Below, one piece after another: positions 51,113 to 62,700 of a stretch of 64,000 bases of DNA. The stretch is from the NCBI GenBank assembly GCA_963575745.1, contig CAUYUJ010019093.1, positions 626,854 through 690,853 of the forward strand, written 5' to 3'. Source of the DNA: Prorocentrum cordatum. Its lineage: Eukaryota; Sar; Dinophyceae; Prorocentrales; Prorocentraceae. Numbering within the stretch: position 1 is the stretch's first letter; each line of letters begins with the position of its first letter. A program made the translations under genes and the position numbers. The notes below the pieces were generated by a model, which saw only the letters and a program-made list of their open reading frames with translations, was not told the DNA's origin and ran no database searches.

Positions 51113-52223
51113 GGCCCGTCGTGCGAGTGCGAGTGCGCTCGAGTGCTAGCGCCGAAGACGTGGGCGTCGAAGTCTCCCTTCTCCCTCGGACCTGTCCTCC
51201 GACTGTTCAGGCGAATGTTCCTCGTCCTCCTCCTGAATATCCTCGCATCCTCTTGGGCTCTTCAGGATGCGACTCTCGTCCCCCCCCTGCCGATGGAACA
51301 CCAATTAGTCTCCCAGGTCGCGTTCTGGCCAGAATTTCGACGCGAATCCAGCCGTGGCGACGAAGGCTCTCCAGCAGAACGAGCAGCGGTATCGATCGTT
51401 ACAGGGGCCACTGGGAGTCCCATCGGCAGGGCGCGAGGACCAGGGCCTCGGGCGGCGCCGCCCGAGGCCCTGGGGTCCTCGCCGCCGCCGCCGCCGTCGC
51501 CGCCGCCGTCGTCGCGGTCGTCATCGTCACGAGTCGTCGCCGTCGCCACCGTCGTCGTCATCGTCGTCGTGCGCGTGCGTCGTCGCCGCCCATCTCCTCC
51601 TCACCCTCCTTCATCCTCGCCATCCCCCCCCTCGCCCTCCCCCCCGGCGGGCGCGCGGCGCGCGCGAGGCGCCTCGCCGAAGCTCTCGGCGCGCCTCCTG
51701 GCAGGCGGGCCGGAGGGGAGGGGGCGGCGACGACGACGACGAAGACCGTGGGAGGGGCGGGAGGGGAGGGGAGCGGACGACCAGGCAGCGCGAGCGACTG
51801 CAAGGAGGGAGATGACGATGAGGACGACGACGACGAGGATGAGCAGGAGGACGAGGAGGATGAGGAGGGTAGTGACGTCTCCCAAGCGGCACGTCATTGC
51901 TGCGAAACGTCACAGCCAGCGGCACGCAACTCGCCCTGGCCCCCGAAGCGGCGCGGGCTGCCAGCAGGCACGGTCACACTCCAAGACCCTGCAGTGTGCC
52001 ATTGTGCTGCTGGCAGCGGCGCCATTATCAAATGGAAGCGCCCGCGGCCTCGCTGATCGGCCACGGGGCGCCTCGGACTGCAGACGAGCGTCGTTTCCTC
52101 CTCCTCCTCCTCCTTCTCCTCCTTCTCCTCCTCCTCCTCCCGGCGGCGCGCGCTCGGCCAGGCCCTCAGCGAGAACGCCCACTACCGCCGCTAGCCAGAC
52201 TCGTCCACCACCGCTCAACACCA
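51113..52223. other. GC-rich intergenic region with CCG/GTC low complexity
   Basis: Includes the 18-bp inverted repeat GCCTCGGGCGGCGCCGCCCGAGGC (about 51,448-51,471), CCG/GTC runs (51,479-51,580), an acidic GAC/GAG run (51,812-51,870) and a TCC tract (52,098-52,140). Long open frames exist on both strands because the sequence lacks AT. None is conserved in frame between copies A and B. Counterpart: 58,626-59,738. Confidence 0.55.
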
Positions 52224-52739
52224 TCACACCTCCTCTTCGACGTCGGAGACGGAGTCCGCACCATCTTCGCCCTCAGCGGCGTCATCCTCAGCCTTCTCCT
52301 TCTTGCGCCTTTTGGCAGCGGGGCCGCCAGCCAGCGCGCGGATGCGATCCACCAGTGCCGAGCGGTCCATAGGGTCCTTGCTGCCACCGCCGCTGGCGCC
52401 GCTGCCACCGCCGTCCTTGCTGCCGCCGCTGCTGCCGGTCTTGTTCTTCGCGCCCTTCTTCTTGTCGGCCGTGTCCGTGCCGCTCTCCTCGGTCTTAGCC
52501 TTCTGGCTGTCGACGACGACGGCCGCCAGCTCCGAGGAGTAGAGCTGCTTGCAGCCCTCGTTCAACGATTCCTTCATGGTCTCCTTGAAGAGATGGTCGT
52601 ACAAGGCTTCGACGTTCTCCTGGTTGAAGCAGATGGCCACGCATGGGATCTTATTTTTTATGCAGCACATCGCCCTGGCGCCATCCCCGGGAGTGAGGTC
52701 GACACCGCGCGAAGGTTGAAGTTGTGGATCCATTCATCC
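52224..52739 (-). pseudogene. 3' fragment of the large Lys/Ser/Gly-rich-tail gene (copy A), cut by the gap
   Basis: Corresponds to the last 170 codons of the gene ending at 59,739. A single-base deletion near 52,703 (GTCGACACC here, GTCGACCACC in copy B) shifts the frame just before the gap. The upstream exons would lie in or beyond the 100 N. It could be a real truncated copy or an assembly effect. Confidence 0.7.
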
Positions 52740-52839
52740 NNNNNNNNNNNNNNNNNNNNNNNNNNNNNNNNNNNNNNNNNNNNNNNNNNNNNNNNNNNNN
52801 NNNNNNNNNNNNNNNNNNNNNNNNNNNNNNNNNNNNNNN
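52740..52839. other. Assembly gap of exactly 100 N
   Basis: 100 unknown bases. The sequence left of it equals the inside of the segment's right end (60,247-60,255). The sequence right of it equals the segment's left end (45,322). A gap exactly at a tandem junction, with a round length, means the true size and copy number are unknown. Confidence 0.98.
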
Positions 52840-54156
52840 CTCCCCCTCCTCCCCCTCCTCCTCGGACACCCAGCGGAGGATGGCCCTCGATCCTCGAACC
52901 TCCTCGCTCTTCGGTCCTCTCGCTCCCGTCCCTCCTCGGAGCAGTGGCGCCCCTCCTCGGAGCAGTGACGTCTGTGAGGGGCTCGTCACACGATCAGAAG
53001 AAGTCCGAGCAATGGTCGGAGGAGAGCCGTTTGAGACACCGGCAGTGATACAACGGCGGCCCAAATCCGCTCAGAATCGTTCCCCAGGAGGAGGGGGAGG
53101 AGGAGGGAGGAGGGAGGAGGAGGAGGTAGGAGGATGAGGAGGAGGAGGAGGAGGAGGAGGGAGGAGGGGTCCCCGCAGGGCTTTTTTCCCAACCATCCTG
53201 TGGTGTTGGGTCCTCGTTTTGAAGAGACAGCGCCCCGCGTTCCCACCTTCTTCCCGCTGCCCCCTCCCTCCTCCCATCTTCATCACTTCGTCTTAACAGC
53301 TTCGGAAATTACACGGATGGAGGTCGCTTTCCTAACCACCCTGTGGTGTTGGGTCCTCGTCTTGAAGAGACAGCGCCAGTCGGGCTGGCTGGTTCGGCCT
53401 CGTTTAACGTTTGTTGGCTGGTTCGGCCACAGGGTTCGCATGCTCCCCAACACCCATTTTGGGCAATCAGCCTTAGAAATATCATCCGTTGTTACGGATG
53501 GTCGTGTCGAAGTCTTCTGAAGCTGGGCGGGGGTGGAGTATGGGTCAGCCGAAGCAGCTGAGGGTGGATGGGTCAGCCGAAGCAGCTGGCACGGATTATG
53601 CCTTAGAGGAGATGGCGGAGAAGAGGAGGCGGACGAGAGGAGAGGATGCTCTTGTTCTGCGCACGATGGCCAGGGAGGCGGAGGGGAGGAGATGAAATGA
53701 GGCGGTGGAGTGGAGAGGAGAGGAGGGAGGGAGGAGGGACGGAGGGAGGAGGGAGGGGGGCAGAGGAGGATGCGGCACTGATTCAAACTGACTAGTAGGT
53801 AGGTAGGAGGAGAAGGATGATGATGATGAGGAGGAGGAGGGGGAGGAGGAGGAGGAGGAGGAGGGGAGGGAGCCCAGCGCACCTCGCGTTTCCTGGGGTT
53901 CCGCTTAAAACCGCCCCACCAGCAAAATCTTGTCCTCTGGGCGTCCTGTCCGGTGTTGGTCCTCCTCCTCCTCCTCACCCTCCTCCTCGTATAGCCATTT
54001 GGGCTTTGTTTTTCAGAGCTGCGAACCTCGACGGGTTCCTGCTCGCGCCCCGGCGGGCTGCGCGCCTGCGAGCCTCCGCCGGCCCGGCGCGCGACGGGTT
54101 CCTGCTTGCGCGGCGCGGCCTTGGGCCTGCGACGCGCGACGACGGAGCCTTCGCCG

Positions 54157-55563
54157 ATGATGGAGGTGTTCACCAGCAAGCACAAGAACTGCATCGACGA
54201 CGTGGTCTACTTCCCCCTAGTGTCCTATCGCTTCCGGGAGGACTGGCTGGTGAAGAAGTGCAACCCCTCCTCGGTGAAGAAGTTCGGGGTGTTCTTCCGA
54301 ATGTTGTTCATGCGCGACGGCATCACCTTCCCCGCGATGGCGTCGAAGGAGTACCTAGAGCTGGTGTGTGCGTCTCCGGAGGACAAGGCCTGCAAGCAAC
54401 AGCATCGTGGCGTGGCCAGGCGCTTCGCCAGCTGGTGGGAGGACGGGGGTGGCAGCAAGCTGTGGCGTGACAGGGCGACCGTCTCTGAAGACCTCTGGCC
54501 GAAGTTCGGCGACGAAGGCTCCTGGAACCTTATGGGCCCCCGTGCGCGGACCAGCAGGACAGCGTCGCCAGCGCCGGCGTCGCCAGCGCCGCCAACGCCG
54601 ACCAGGAGCGAGGGCGCCAAGAATGAGGGCGGCGGGACGGCTTCGACGGCGCGGCCTCCGCCCACGCCGCAGCAGGCGACTCGGCGGCCTCCGCCCACGC
54701 CGCCGCCGGCGACGCCGTCGTCCGATTCTTCTTCGGACTCGGAGTCATCGGAGCTCTCGGATTCTCCGAAGAAGACTTCAGGGGCGGCGGAGGCGCCGCC
54801 GTCGCCTCCAGGTCCACCGGCGCCACCGGCGCCATCGGCGCCACCGGCGCGCGCGGCGCCAGCGGGCAGCGGGCGCCCGCAGTCCCAGGGCCCGGCGCAG
54901 ATCCTTGCCTACAAGCTCCTGCACGACGACCTCCAGCACCTCGGCGCTGAGTTCGTGTCCATCAAGATGGGCATGATGAAGGAGGTCTTCAACAGCGAGG
55001 AGCGCTTCCAGTTGTGGCGCCGTACGTGGCCGAGTGTCAAGGAGTCGCGCGAAGAGATACAGGCCGCGCTCAAGCACCTCGAGAACTTGTACGGCATCAC
55101 CGAAACGTTGAAGGAGAAGCACTACAAGTTCGGGCAGATGGCGCTCGCGGGCAGGCTGGTGTACCCCAGCATCATGTGCGACAATCAGCGGCCCGCGCAG
55201 CCTCCGCCGTCGAGCGCGCTGGCGGGCCCGCCAGGCCCGTCGAAGCTCAAGAAGCGGAAAACCGACGCCACTTCGAGCTCTGCGGGCGTTTCCAAGAAGA
55301 AGCGGAGCGTCTCGTGGAGCGACGGTATTCAGACAGGCGACGACAAGGGCCCGACTCTCGAGCAGAAGTGGAGCGTGGCCAGCCTGAAGAGGTGCGAGCC
55401 GCTCTGGTACGCTCAGCCGGGGTCTCATGTGCCGTGCGATAGGTGCCCGGCCTACGTCTCCGGAAGCGTTGGTACTTTGGTGCCAATAGGCTCGAGGTCA
55501 CAATTCGCCTCCGAAGAGTTCCTCTGCTCCCAGTGCAGCGCTCCAACAGCAGCAGCGCAATAG
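54157..55563 (+). CDS. Ser/Pro-rich protein with C-terminal CxxC pairs (copy B)
   Basis: 468 aa, the same length as copy A. Differences seen include Arg to Cys in VKK(R/C)NPSS, Val to Ala in RG(V/A)(V/A)RRF, Ser to Gly in NEG(S/G)GT, Thr to Ser in SEL(T/S)DSP and Gly to Asp in TG(D)(G/D)KG. All are single-base changes with the frame kept. The SL relic and acceptor are repeated at about 53,992-54,016. Confidence 0.72.
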   Translation: MMEVFTSKHKNCIDDVVYFPLVSYRFREDWLVKKCNPSSVKKFGVFFRMLFMRDGITFPAMASKEYLELVCASPEDKACKQQHRGVARRFASWWEDGGGSKLWRDRATVSEDLWPKFGDEGSWNLMGPRARTSRTASPAPASPAPPTPTRSEGAKNEGGGTASTARPPPTPQQATRRPPPTPPPATPSSDSSSDSESSELSDSPKKTSGAAEAPPSPPGPPAPPAPSAPPARAAPAGSGRPQSQGPAQILAYKLLHDDLQHLGAEFVSIKMGMMKEVFNSEERFQLWRRTWPSVKESREEIQAALKHLENLYGITETLKEKHYKFGQMALAGRLVYPSIMCDNQRPAQPPPSSALAGPPGPSKLKKRKTDATSSSAGVSKKKRSVSWSDGIQTGDDKGPTLEQKWSVASLKRCEPLWYAQPGSHVPCDRCPAYVSGSVGTLVPIGSRSQFASEEFLCSQCSAPTAAAQ

Positions 55564-55977
55564 CCCTGGCGCCAGACGGTTCCGGAGGAGGCGGCGAGGA
55601 GGAGGATGAGGAGGGAGTAGTCAGACATGATTCAGGTAATTCAACAGCCAGGGCAACGGCGTCGGCTTTCGCCGAAAAATCGCATCGTCGTCCTCTTCTC
55701 TCCTCCTCCTTCTCCTCGTCCGTCCGTCCCCCCCCCCCCCCTTCCTCCTCCTCCTCCCACGGGGGCCGAGGAGGAGTAAGCTCTTGGGGCTCCTTTGGGA
55801 AAGGGGGTCTGAGAGGTCTCTTGGGGCCGTTGTAGGCGCCGCATGGCTCAAACAAGGTGGGGGACGTACTTAATTCAGCTCCCCCCCGGAGGCTCATCAT
55901 CAGAGAGGGGGGAAGCGGGGAGGTGGAGGAAAGGATGCCGTTTTTCTGCACGCGATGGCCGAATCAGCCAATGTTAA

Positions 55978-57670
55978 TCACAAAGCGTGTTGCCAGCACT
56001 CGTTGGCGTTGGCGCTGGAGCTGCTGGCCCGCTCCGCCCACGAAGCGCTCTGGCAATATGGGGGGCACAAAGAATATGGACAGTACACACCAGGCTGATT
56101 GATGCGACAAGATGCGCACATAGGGGTTACCACGCGGCGCACACATGCTGGACTCGGGCGGATCCGCATGGCGTGCTCCATAGCCCTCTTGTACTTCTTG
56201 TAGTTCCACCCGTCGTTGCACCGCTCGTTGCTGGCCCACGTGCTCCACGGCTTCCAGCTACCACTGCGGCGTGAAAGTTCTTCTGCCATACCCTGCACCT
56301 GGGCCTCCAACGCGCGGAAGTTGTTGTGAAGCGCCTCGTCCTGTTCTCGACGTTGTCGTAGAGCGTCGCTGACTAGCACCTGCTGCTGTAGCCGTTCCTG
56401 TGTTGCGCGAAGTCGATCCTCCTCAGCGCGAAGAGCTGCAATGCGTTCTTCATGTTGTCGAACTTGCCCAGCAGCTCGTTCTTCTGCTTCTTCTTGCTGT
56501 CGGACGCGTTCTTCATGTTGTCGAACTTGCTCAGCTCGTTCTTCTGCTTCTTCTTGCTGTCGGATGCGTTGTGCATGTTGTAGAACTTGCTCAGCAGCTC
56601 GTTCTTCTGCTTTTTCTTGCTGTCGGATGCGTTCTTCATGTTGTCGAACTTGCTCAGCTCGTTCTTCTGCTTCTTCTTGCTGTCGGATGCGTTTTTCATG
56701 TTGTCGAACTTGCTCAGCTCGTTCTTCTGCTTTTTCTTGCTGTCGGATGCGTTGTGCATGTTGCCGAACTTGCTCAGCTCGTTCTTCTGCTTTTTCTTGC
56801 TGTCGGAGCTCCTCCGCATCGCGTTGCGCTTTAGCGTCTGCGGCTGCCAGTTCTTCTCGGTATTTGATTTCGAGACGGCGTGCTTCTTGACGACGCCACT
56901 CATCATCGTCATCATCGCGTTCACGCCGGGGGACAATCGGTGGCGAACCCCACGTGGACGTTAAAGGCCTTGTAGATGATGCTAGCCATTTGTCCAGCTC
57001 CTGTCGGACGCGCTCCACCGTTGTGCCAGAATATCGGCGATGCGGTGGGCCTTGCTGATCGAGCCAGTCCCACACGCCAGGATCGTCCACATGCGGCAGC
57101 TCAAAGAGACGGGCGACTTCTTGCCACGAGCCAGCTTCGCACATGCACTCGCGCAAGCTTTTTGTCATCCACTTGTTATTCATGACTGGCCTCAGTTCAG
57201 TGAACATCACCAAGAAGCCCTTCTCTTCGACGATGTTCGCCCACATGTTGTCATCGTCGTGCACCATCGACCAAAGGCATTCGATGTCGTTGTCGATGTG
57301 GTGCGTGAGTCCCAGTCTGGAAGCGATAGCGCCCTTGCCCTTCTCGCCACTCTTCCGCCCGCACAGATGTAGGTGGTTCAGCGGCATGCCCATCTCGACG
57401 AGCCCTGTCTGCTTGATGAAGCGCACGGGCCACGCCTCAACGTGACCGTGCTTCTTGTGGTACGACCACCACGAGCCACGTTGGGTGCGACTCACGATGT
57501 ACAGGTTCTCCAGCCCATGCACCATGCCGAACAACAAGGCGAACGCGAAAAAAACCTCGCGTTACTGCCACGTAGATGTCGTCGCCCTCTGGCTTCTTGT
57601 CATCACCGGTGTCCCTGGTGCTCATGACGTCGCCAAGATCGACGCCAACTTTGACCGCGGCGCGTGCCAT
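55978..57670 (-). pseudogene. HAD-like coiled-coil protein, copy B, broken by one extra A
   Basis: Same 1,693-nt span as copy A. Here the break is in a run of seven A (57,548-57,554) where copy A has six, which shifts the frame after about 40 codons (MARAAVKVGVDLGDV...AVTRGF). The rest, including all six coiled-coil repeats, is in one 519-codon frame. Each copy supplies the unbroken version of the other's defect, so a 563-aa protein is the likely ancestral product. Confidence 0.7.
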
Positions 57671-57844
57671 TCTCCAACGGCTTGCGCTCCGAGATCAGGT
57701 CGACAGCCACAATCTCCCGAAGCGCAATCTCCAGCGCACAGAGTCACGCAATCTCCAGTGCTTCGAAGTGGGCACGCCACCATATGAAGTTGGGCCGAAG
57801 GGGGCGGCCCGCGGGATGGCCAAGGGGCGGCCCGCAGGATACGA

Positions 57845-57866
57845 TTTGAGCCAAAGCGGCAATGGA
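57845..57866 (-). other. Spliced-leader relic upstream of the HAD-like gene (copy B)
   Basis: As at 50,329-50,350 with one further substitution in the TTTT run (17 of 22 SL positions). Confidence 0.6.
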
Positions 57867-58114
57867 ATGAATGGAGGATGAGGTGGAGGAGGAAACGTGA
57901 GATGTTCTGAACATGCTGGCCAGCGTGGGCCTAGGCGCTTCGACAGGCGGCCGCGCGGTGGCGACCCCAGCGCGGGCGTTCGAGGGTGAACTCGGAAAGC
58001 CGCCGGTCGTCCAAGGTTGAACGATCGACGCAGTGTCAGGATCCAACACCGACTTCATCGCAACATCCAGGTGAACGCCGACGCCTTGAACGATCGACGC
58101 GGTGTCAGGAACCA

Positions 58115-58136
58115 TCCGTAGCGGATTTGGCTCAAG
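58115..58136 (+). other. Spliced-leader relic upstream of the Lys-rich gene (copy B)
   Basis: As at 50,599-50,620 with one T to A change in the TTTT run (19 of 22 SL positions). Confidence 0.72.
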
Positions 58137-58193
58137 CCTACAGCCGCGCCCGACAGCCCAAGCCCGAAGCGCCCGACAGCCCGCGCGACAGTC

Positions 58194-58625
58194 ATGCCGA
58201 ACGGCGGCGGCGGCAAGGCCGCAGCCGAGGCCGAGGCTGCCCAAGAGAAGACATCGCCGAAATCGTTCGTCGAGATGAAAAGGTGGCGTGGGAGGGACAT
58301 ACGCGAGGGATGGCGCGGGGTCCTCGTCGGTCTGAACTGGGACGGCGATCAGGTGGAAGAAAAGTGGCGCTGGACGCCGCCCCCCTCCAGCTTGATCGAG
58401 GCCGAGGCGAGCCCCCTCGACGACCCCCTCGACGAGCACATCGATCCGACGACGAAGACGAAGGCCATGCCGAAGAAGAAGTCGAAGGCCATGCCGAAGA
58501 AGAAGAAGCCGAAGGCCATGCCGAAGAAGAAGTCGAAGGCCAAGCCCAAGGCCGCCGCGAGGGTGAAGCCGAAGGCCAAGCCCAACAAGGCCGCCGCGAG
58601 GGCCAAGCCCAAGGCCCACAAGTGA
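58194..58625 (+). CDS. Lys/Pro/Ala-rich histone-like basic protein (copy B)
   Basis: 143 aa, one Lys shorter than copy A within KKKKPK. The rest is identical by eye in protein. Same layout: SL relic 57 nt upstream, minus-strand HAD-like gene head-to-head on the left. Confidence 0.72.
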   Translation: MPNGGGGKAAAEAEAAQEKTSPKSFVEMKRWRGRDIREGWRGVLVGLNWDGDQVEEKWRWTPPPSSLIEAEASPLDDPLDEHIDPTTKTKAMPKKKSKAMPKKKKPKAMPKKKSKAKPKAAARVKPKAKPNKAAARAKPKAHK

Positions 58626-59738
58626 GGCCCGTCGTGCGAGTGCGAATGCGCTCGAGTGCTAGCGCCGAAGACGTGGGCGTCGAAGTCTCCCTTCTCCCTC
58701 GGACCTGTCCTCCGACTGTTCAGGCGAATGTTCCTCGTCCTCCTCCTGAATATCCTCGCATCCTCTTGGGCTCTTCAGGATGCGACTCTCGTCCCCCCCC
58801 TGCCGATGGAACACCAATTAGTCTCCCAGGTCGCGTTCTGGCCAGAATTTCGACGCGAATCCAGCCGTGGCGACGAAGGCTCTCCGGCAGAACGAGCAGC
58901 GGTATCGATCGTTACAGGGGCCACTGGGAGTCCCATCGGCAGGGCGCGAGGACCTCAGGGCCTCGGGCGGCGCCGCCCGAGGCCCGGGGGTCCTCGCCGC
59001 CGCCGCCGCCGTCGCCGCCGCCGTCGTCGCGGTCGTCATCGTCACGAGTCGTCGCCGTCGCCACCGTCGTCGTCATCGTCGTCGTGCGCGTGCGTCGTCG
59101 CCGCCCATCTCCTCCTCACCCTCCTTCACCCTCGCCATCCCCCCCCTCGCCCTCCCCCCCGGCGGGCGCGCGGCGCGCGCGAGGCGCCTCGCCGAAGCTC
59201 TCGGCGCGCCTCCTGGCAGGCGGGCCGGAGGGGAGGGGGCGGCGACGACGACGACGAAGACCGCGGGAGGGGCGGGAGGGGAGGGGAGCGGACGACCAGG
59301 CAGCACGAGCGACTGCAAGGAGGGAGATGACGATGAGGACGACGACGACGAGGATGAGCAGGAGGACGAGGAGGATGAGGAGGGTAGTGACGTCACCCAA
59401 GCGGCACGTCATTGCTGCGAAACGTCACAGCCAGCGGCACGCAACTCGCCCTGGCCCCCGAAGCGGCGCGGGCTGCCAGCAGGCACGGTCGCACTCCAAG
59501 ACCCTGCAGTGTGCCATTGTGCTGCTGGCAGCGGCGCCATTATCAATTGGAAGCGCCCGCGGCCTCGCTGATCGGCCACGGGGCGCCTCGGACTGCAGAC
59601 GAGCGTCGTTTCCTCCTCCTCCTCCTCCTTCTCCTCCTCCTCCTCCTCCTCCTCCCGGCGGCGCGCGCTCGGCCAGGCCCTCAGCGAGAACGCTCACTAC
59701 CGCCGCTAGCCAGACTCGTCCACCACCGCTCAACACCA

Positions 59739-62700
59739 TCACACCTCCTCTTCGACGTCGGAGACGGAGTCCGCACCATCGTCACCCTCAGCGGCGTCAT
59801 CCTCAGCCTTCTCCTTCTTGCGCCTTTTGGCAGCGGGGCCGCCAGCCAGCGCGCGGATGCGATCCACCAGTGCCGAGCGGTCCATGGGGTCCTTGCTGCC
59901 ACCGCCGCTGGCGCCGCTGCCACCGCCGTCCTTGCTACCGCCGCTGCTGCCGGTCTTGTTCTTCGCGCCCTTCTTCTTGTCGGCCGTGTCCGTGCCGCTC
60001 TCCTCGGTCTTAGCCTTCTGGCTGTCGACGACGACGGCCGCCAGCTCCGAGGAGTAGAGCTGCTTGCAGCCCTCGTTCAACGATTCCTTCATGGTCTCCT
60101 TGAAGACATGGTCGTACAAGGCTTCGACGTTCTCCTGGTTGAAGCAGATGGCCACGTATGGGATCTTATTTTTTATGCAGCACATCGCCCTGGCGCCATC
60201 CCCGGGAGTGAGGTCGACCACCGCGCGAAGGTTGAAGTTGTGGATCCATTCATCCTGCAGGGTGGGCGGCGGTGCCCACCAGAACACCTGCTCTTCGCTC
60301 TCCGGCGTGATGGCCTTGGCCTCTTCCTTCTCCGCCTTGCGCTCCTCCTCCTCGTCGTGACCGGGTCCGCGGCCACCGTTCGCAATGGTGTCCTTCTTCG
60401 TGATGATGGTCGCCTTGTGCTTGCGCTTCATCGTCCAATGGCTCGGGTCGCTCCAGGACCTCCAGGCGCAACTGATGTGCTCCCCGACAGTGGTGCCGCT
60501 CAACGCGAGCCTGGCCCTGTCCTCGATCTCGATCGCCTTGCCGGTGACGATGTACATCTTCTCGACCTGGAGCGCGCCAGCCGTGGTTCTGCGCTTGATC
60601 TTGAGGCGGTTCACCACGCTTTCCTCCGAGTAGATGACCGTCACTGCGTGCTTGGACTTGAGGTAGGGCTTGTTGCTCTCGTCGACGAACTTGTTCATGA
60701 GCGTCGTCTCCTGCCCAGTCTTCCCCCCGTCGCACACGAAGAACGCGAGCTCCGCGGGCAAGTGCTTCGGAGCATTATCCTGGTGCGGCTATCCCCCCGC
60801 ACCTGCCCTTGGCCCCCCCAGGCGAACGCCTTGCCCCAAGGCGGGCAGGGCGAGCGCCCGGCCAGGGCCCAGGGCAACGCGCTGACGATAGCACTCCTGC
60901 TCCTCAGGATCCGCAGCAACCGGGGCCGCCTTGATGGCCGCGCAGATGTGCTTCTCCATGTGCGCGTTCCTCAAGTAGGGCGGCCTCACGTTCGGCCGCG
61001 CGTCGCCGTGGCCGGCGACCTTCTGGTCGTAGAACACACCGATGTACTTCTTCGTCTTCGACACCTGCGGTTTAAAGCCCTCGTGATAGGCGCTGCTCTC
61101 CCTGATGAGCGTCGCCAGCTCGGTCTCGGAGGCAGGCTCGGGAAACCTGAGTCTCCGCCGCCAAACCCACCAGCCCTCTGGGCTTCCACAGCCCCTCCTT
61201 CCCTTCTGCCAAGATCGCCCAAGATGGCTCCAAACGGGTCTCTGAGACCCCAAAGGGCCCCGAGATGGCCCCAAAAGAGCCCGAAGCGGCCCCCAAGAGG
61301 GCCCCAAGAGGACCCCAAGATAGCTCCAAGATGGCTCCAAGAGACTTCCGACAACTTCTCACAACAACACCTCAACTCGCCTGGGCATCGTTGTTGGATG
61401 GGCTGTCGGGCTTGGGGATGCGCGAAGCGTCCAGAGAAGAAAAAAAAAAGCGAGGAAGAGGGGGCGGGGGGAGAGGGGCATCGCTGGAGGGAAAGGGGAG
61501 GCGAGTAGGAGGGATGAGGCGGAGGATTAGACATCGGCCGATCGCCTCGCACCCCGATCGCGGCGGGCAAACCGCGTCGAGCTGCAACCGCCGATCTCAA
61601 GGTAAACCTGGCGCCCCCTCGCCCGGCGGCGACTGAGGCGCGCGCAACTGCACCTGGGTGCGGACCCGCTGGAACACGTCTTTCTTCAGGCGCTTGAGTT
61701 TCGAGATGGTGGCCTCGTCGACAGTCGCGATGTGGATCTCCTCGTTGGTGCTGCTCACGAGCGGGATGTGCTCCGCTTCCACGCAGTGGACGATGGGCTC
61801 GTCCTCGACCACGACCGTCGTCACTTCTGCGGCCTCGGGAACCGCCCCGATCTCGTTCCGGTAGCTCTCGTCCGCCGAAGCCAAGATGTCGCTGAACGGG
61901 GGGTGCGCGAGCATCTCTTGGGGGCTCCTCCTGAAGACAAGGTTCTTCTTGAGGTAGCCATCGTACTCCGAGGCGACACGATGTCCTGAGCGATGGAACC
62001 CCGAACCCCGACGCCGCCCAAGGCTCCTGGACATCACCTCCCCTCCCCTCCCTGGCCGCCCGAGGGGCCCGCCCGACCCGACCGCCCGAGTCGTCGTCGG
62101 GTTCCGCCCGGCCGATGCCCTCGGACCTTGATGCCGCCCCTAAGTCCTCCAGCAGCCTGAAGACCTTCTCCGCGGACTCCTGACTGCAGGATGAGGATGA
62201 GGGAGACGAGGGGGATGAGGAGGATGAGAGTGAAAAGGATAAGGAGGAGGGGAGGTCCTTCCACCCGGCGCGACAGGTAAGGTCCGTGGGGGCAATCTTG
62301 CCAGGCATGCCGAACGTCCTACGGTAGCTTGCGATGTCGACGGTCAGGCTTTGCATCTGGCTGAGCACCTCAGGCGCGTAGCCCTTTGCGTTGACGAAGT
62401 CGTTCAGCAGGACGTCGCGCAAGGACCGCTTCAGCATGGCCAATTCCACCCAGCCTTTACCCTGCATGCCTGGCGCCTGCCCCTTCAGCTGGCGCTCCCC
62501 AATGGTCTCGCCGACCGACCCCATCTGCCACATGTCGTACAAGCAAGTGATCGCCCATTTCAGGTCGGCACTGTCCTTCAACCTCATGCCGATGACGTCG
62601 AGCTTCTGAATGCTGTCGAACGGGTTCCTCACGCCGTGCTTGTCCTCGCAAGTCATGAGGAAACTGCGAATGAAGGGGACGGAGAACAACACCTTGTGCA

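Larger units (their letters stand above)
45322..52739. repeat. 7.4-kb tandem segment, copy A
   Basis: Matches 52,840-60,255 along its length with rare substitutions and 1-6-bp indels (roughly 98-99% by eye). Order in each copy: 750-bp dispersed unit, plus-strand Ser/Pro-rich gene, minus-strand HAD-like gene, plus-strand Lys-rich gene, minus-strand 3' end of the large gene. Copy A ends at the assembly gap. The offset between copies is 7,516-7,520 bp. Confidence 0.95.
52840..60255. repeat. 7.4-kb tandem segment, copy B
   Basis: Second copy of 45,322-52,739. Its right end continues without a break into the upstream exons of the large minus-strand gene, so copy B is the one attached to the full gene. 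Confidence 0.95.

Noticed and set aside
50470-52056. Plus-strand frames of 528 and 409 codons (and 675 and 698 codons at 57,986-61,508)
   Set aside because: They cross the Lys-rich gene and the large gene in other frames, are Arg/Pro/Ser low-complexity, and their length and end points differ between copies A and B because of small indels. The frame is not conserved.
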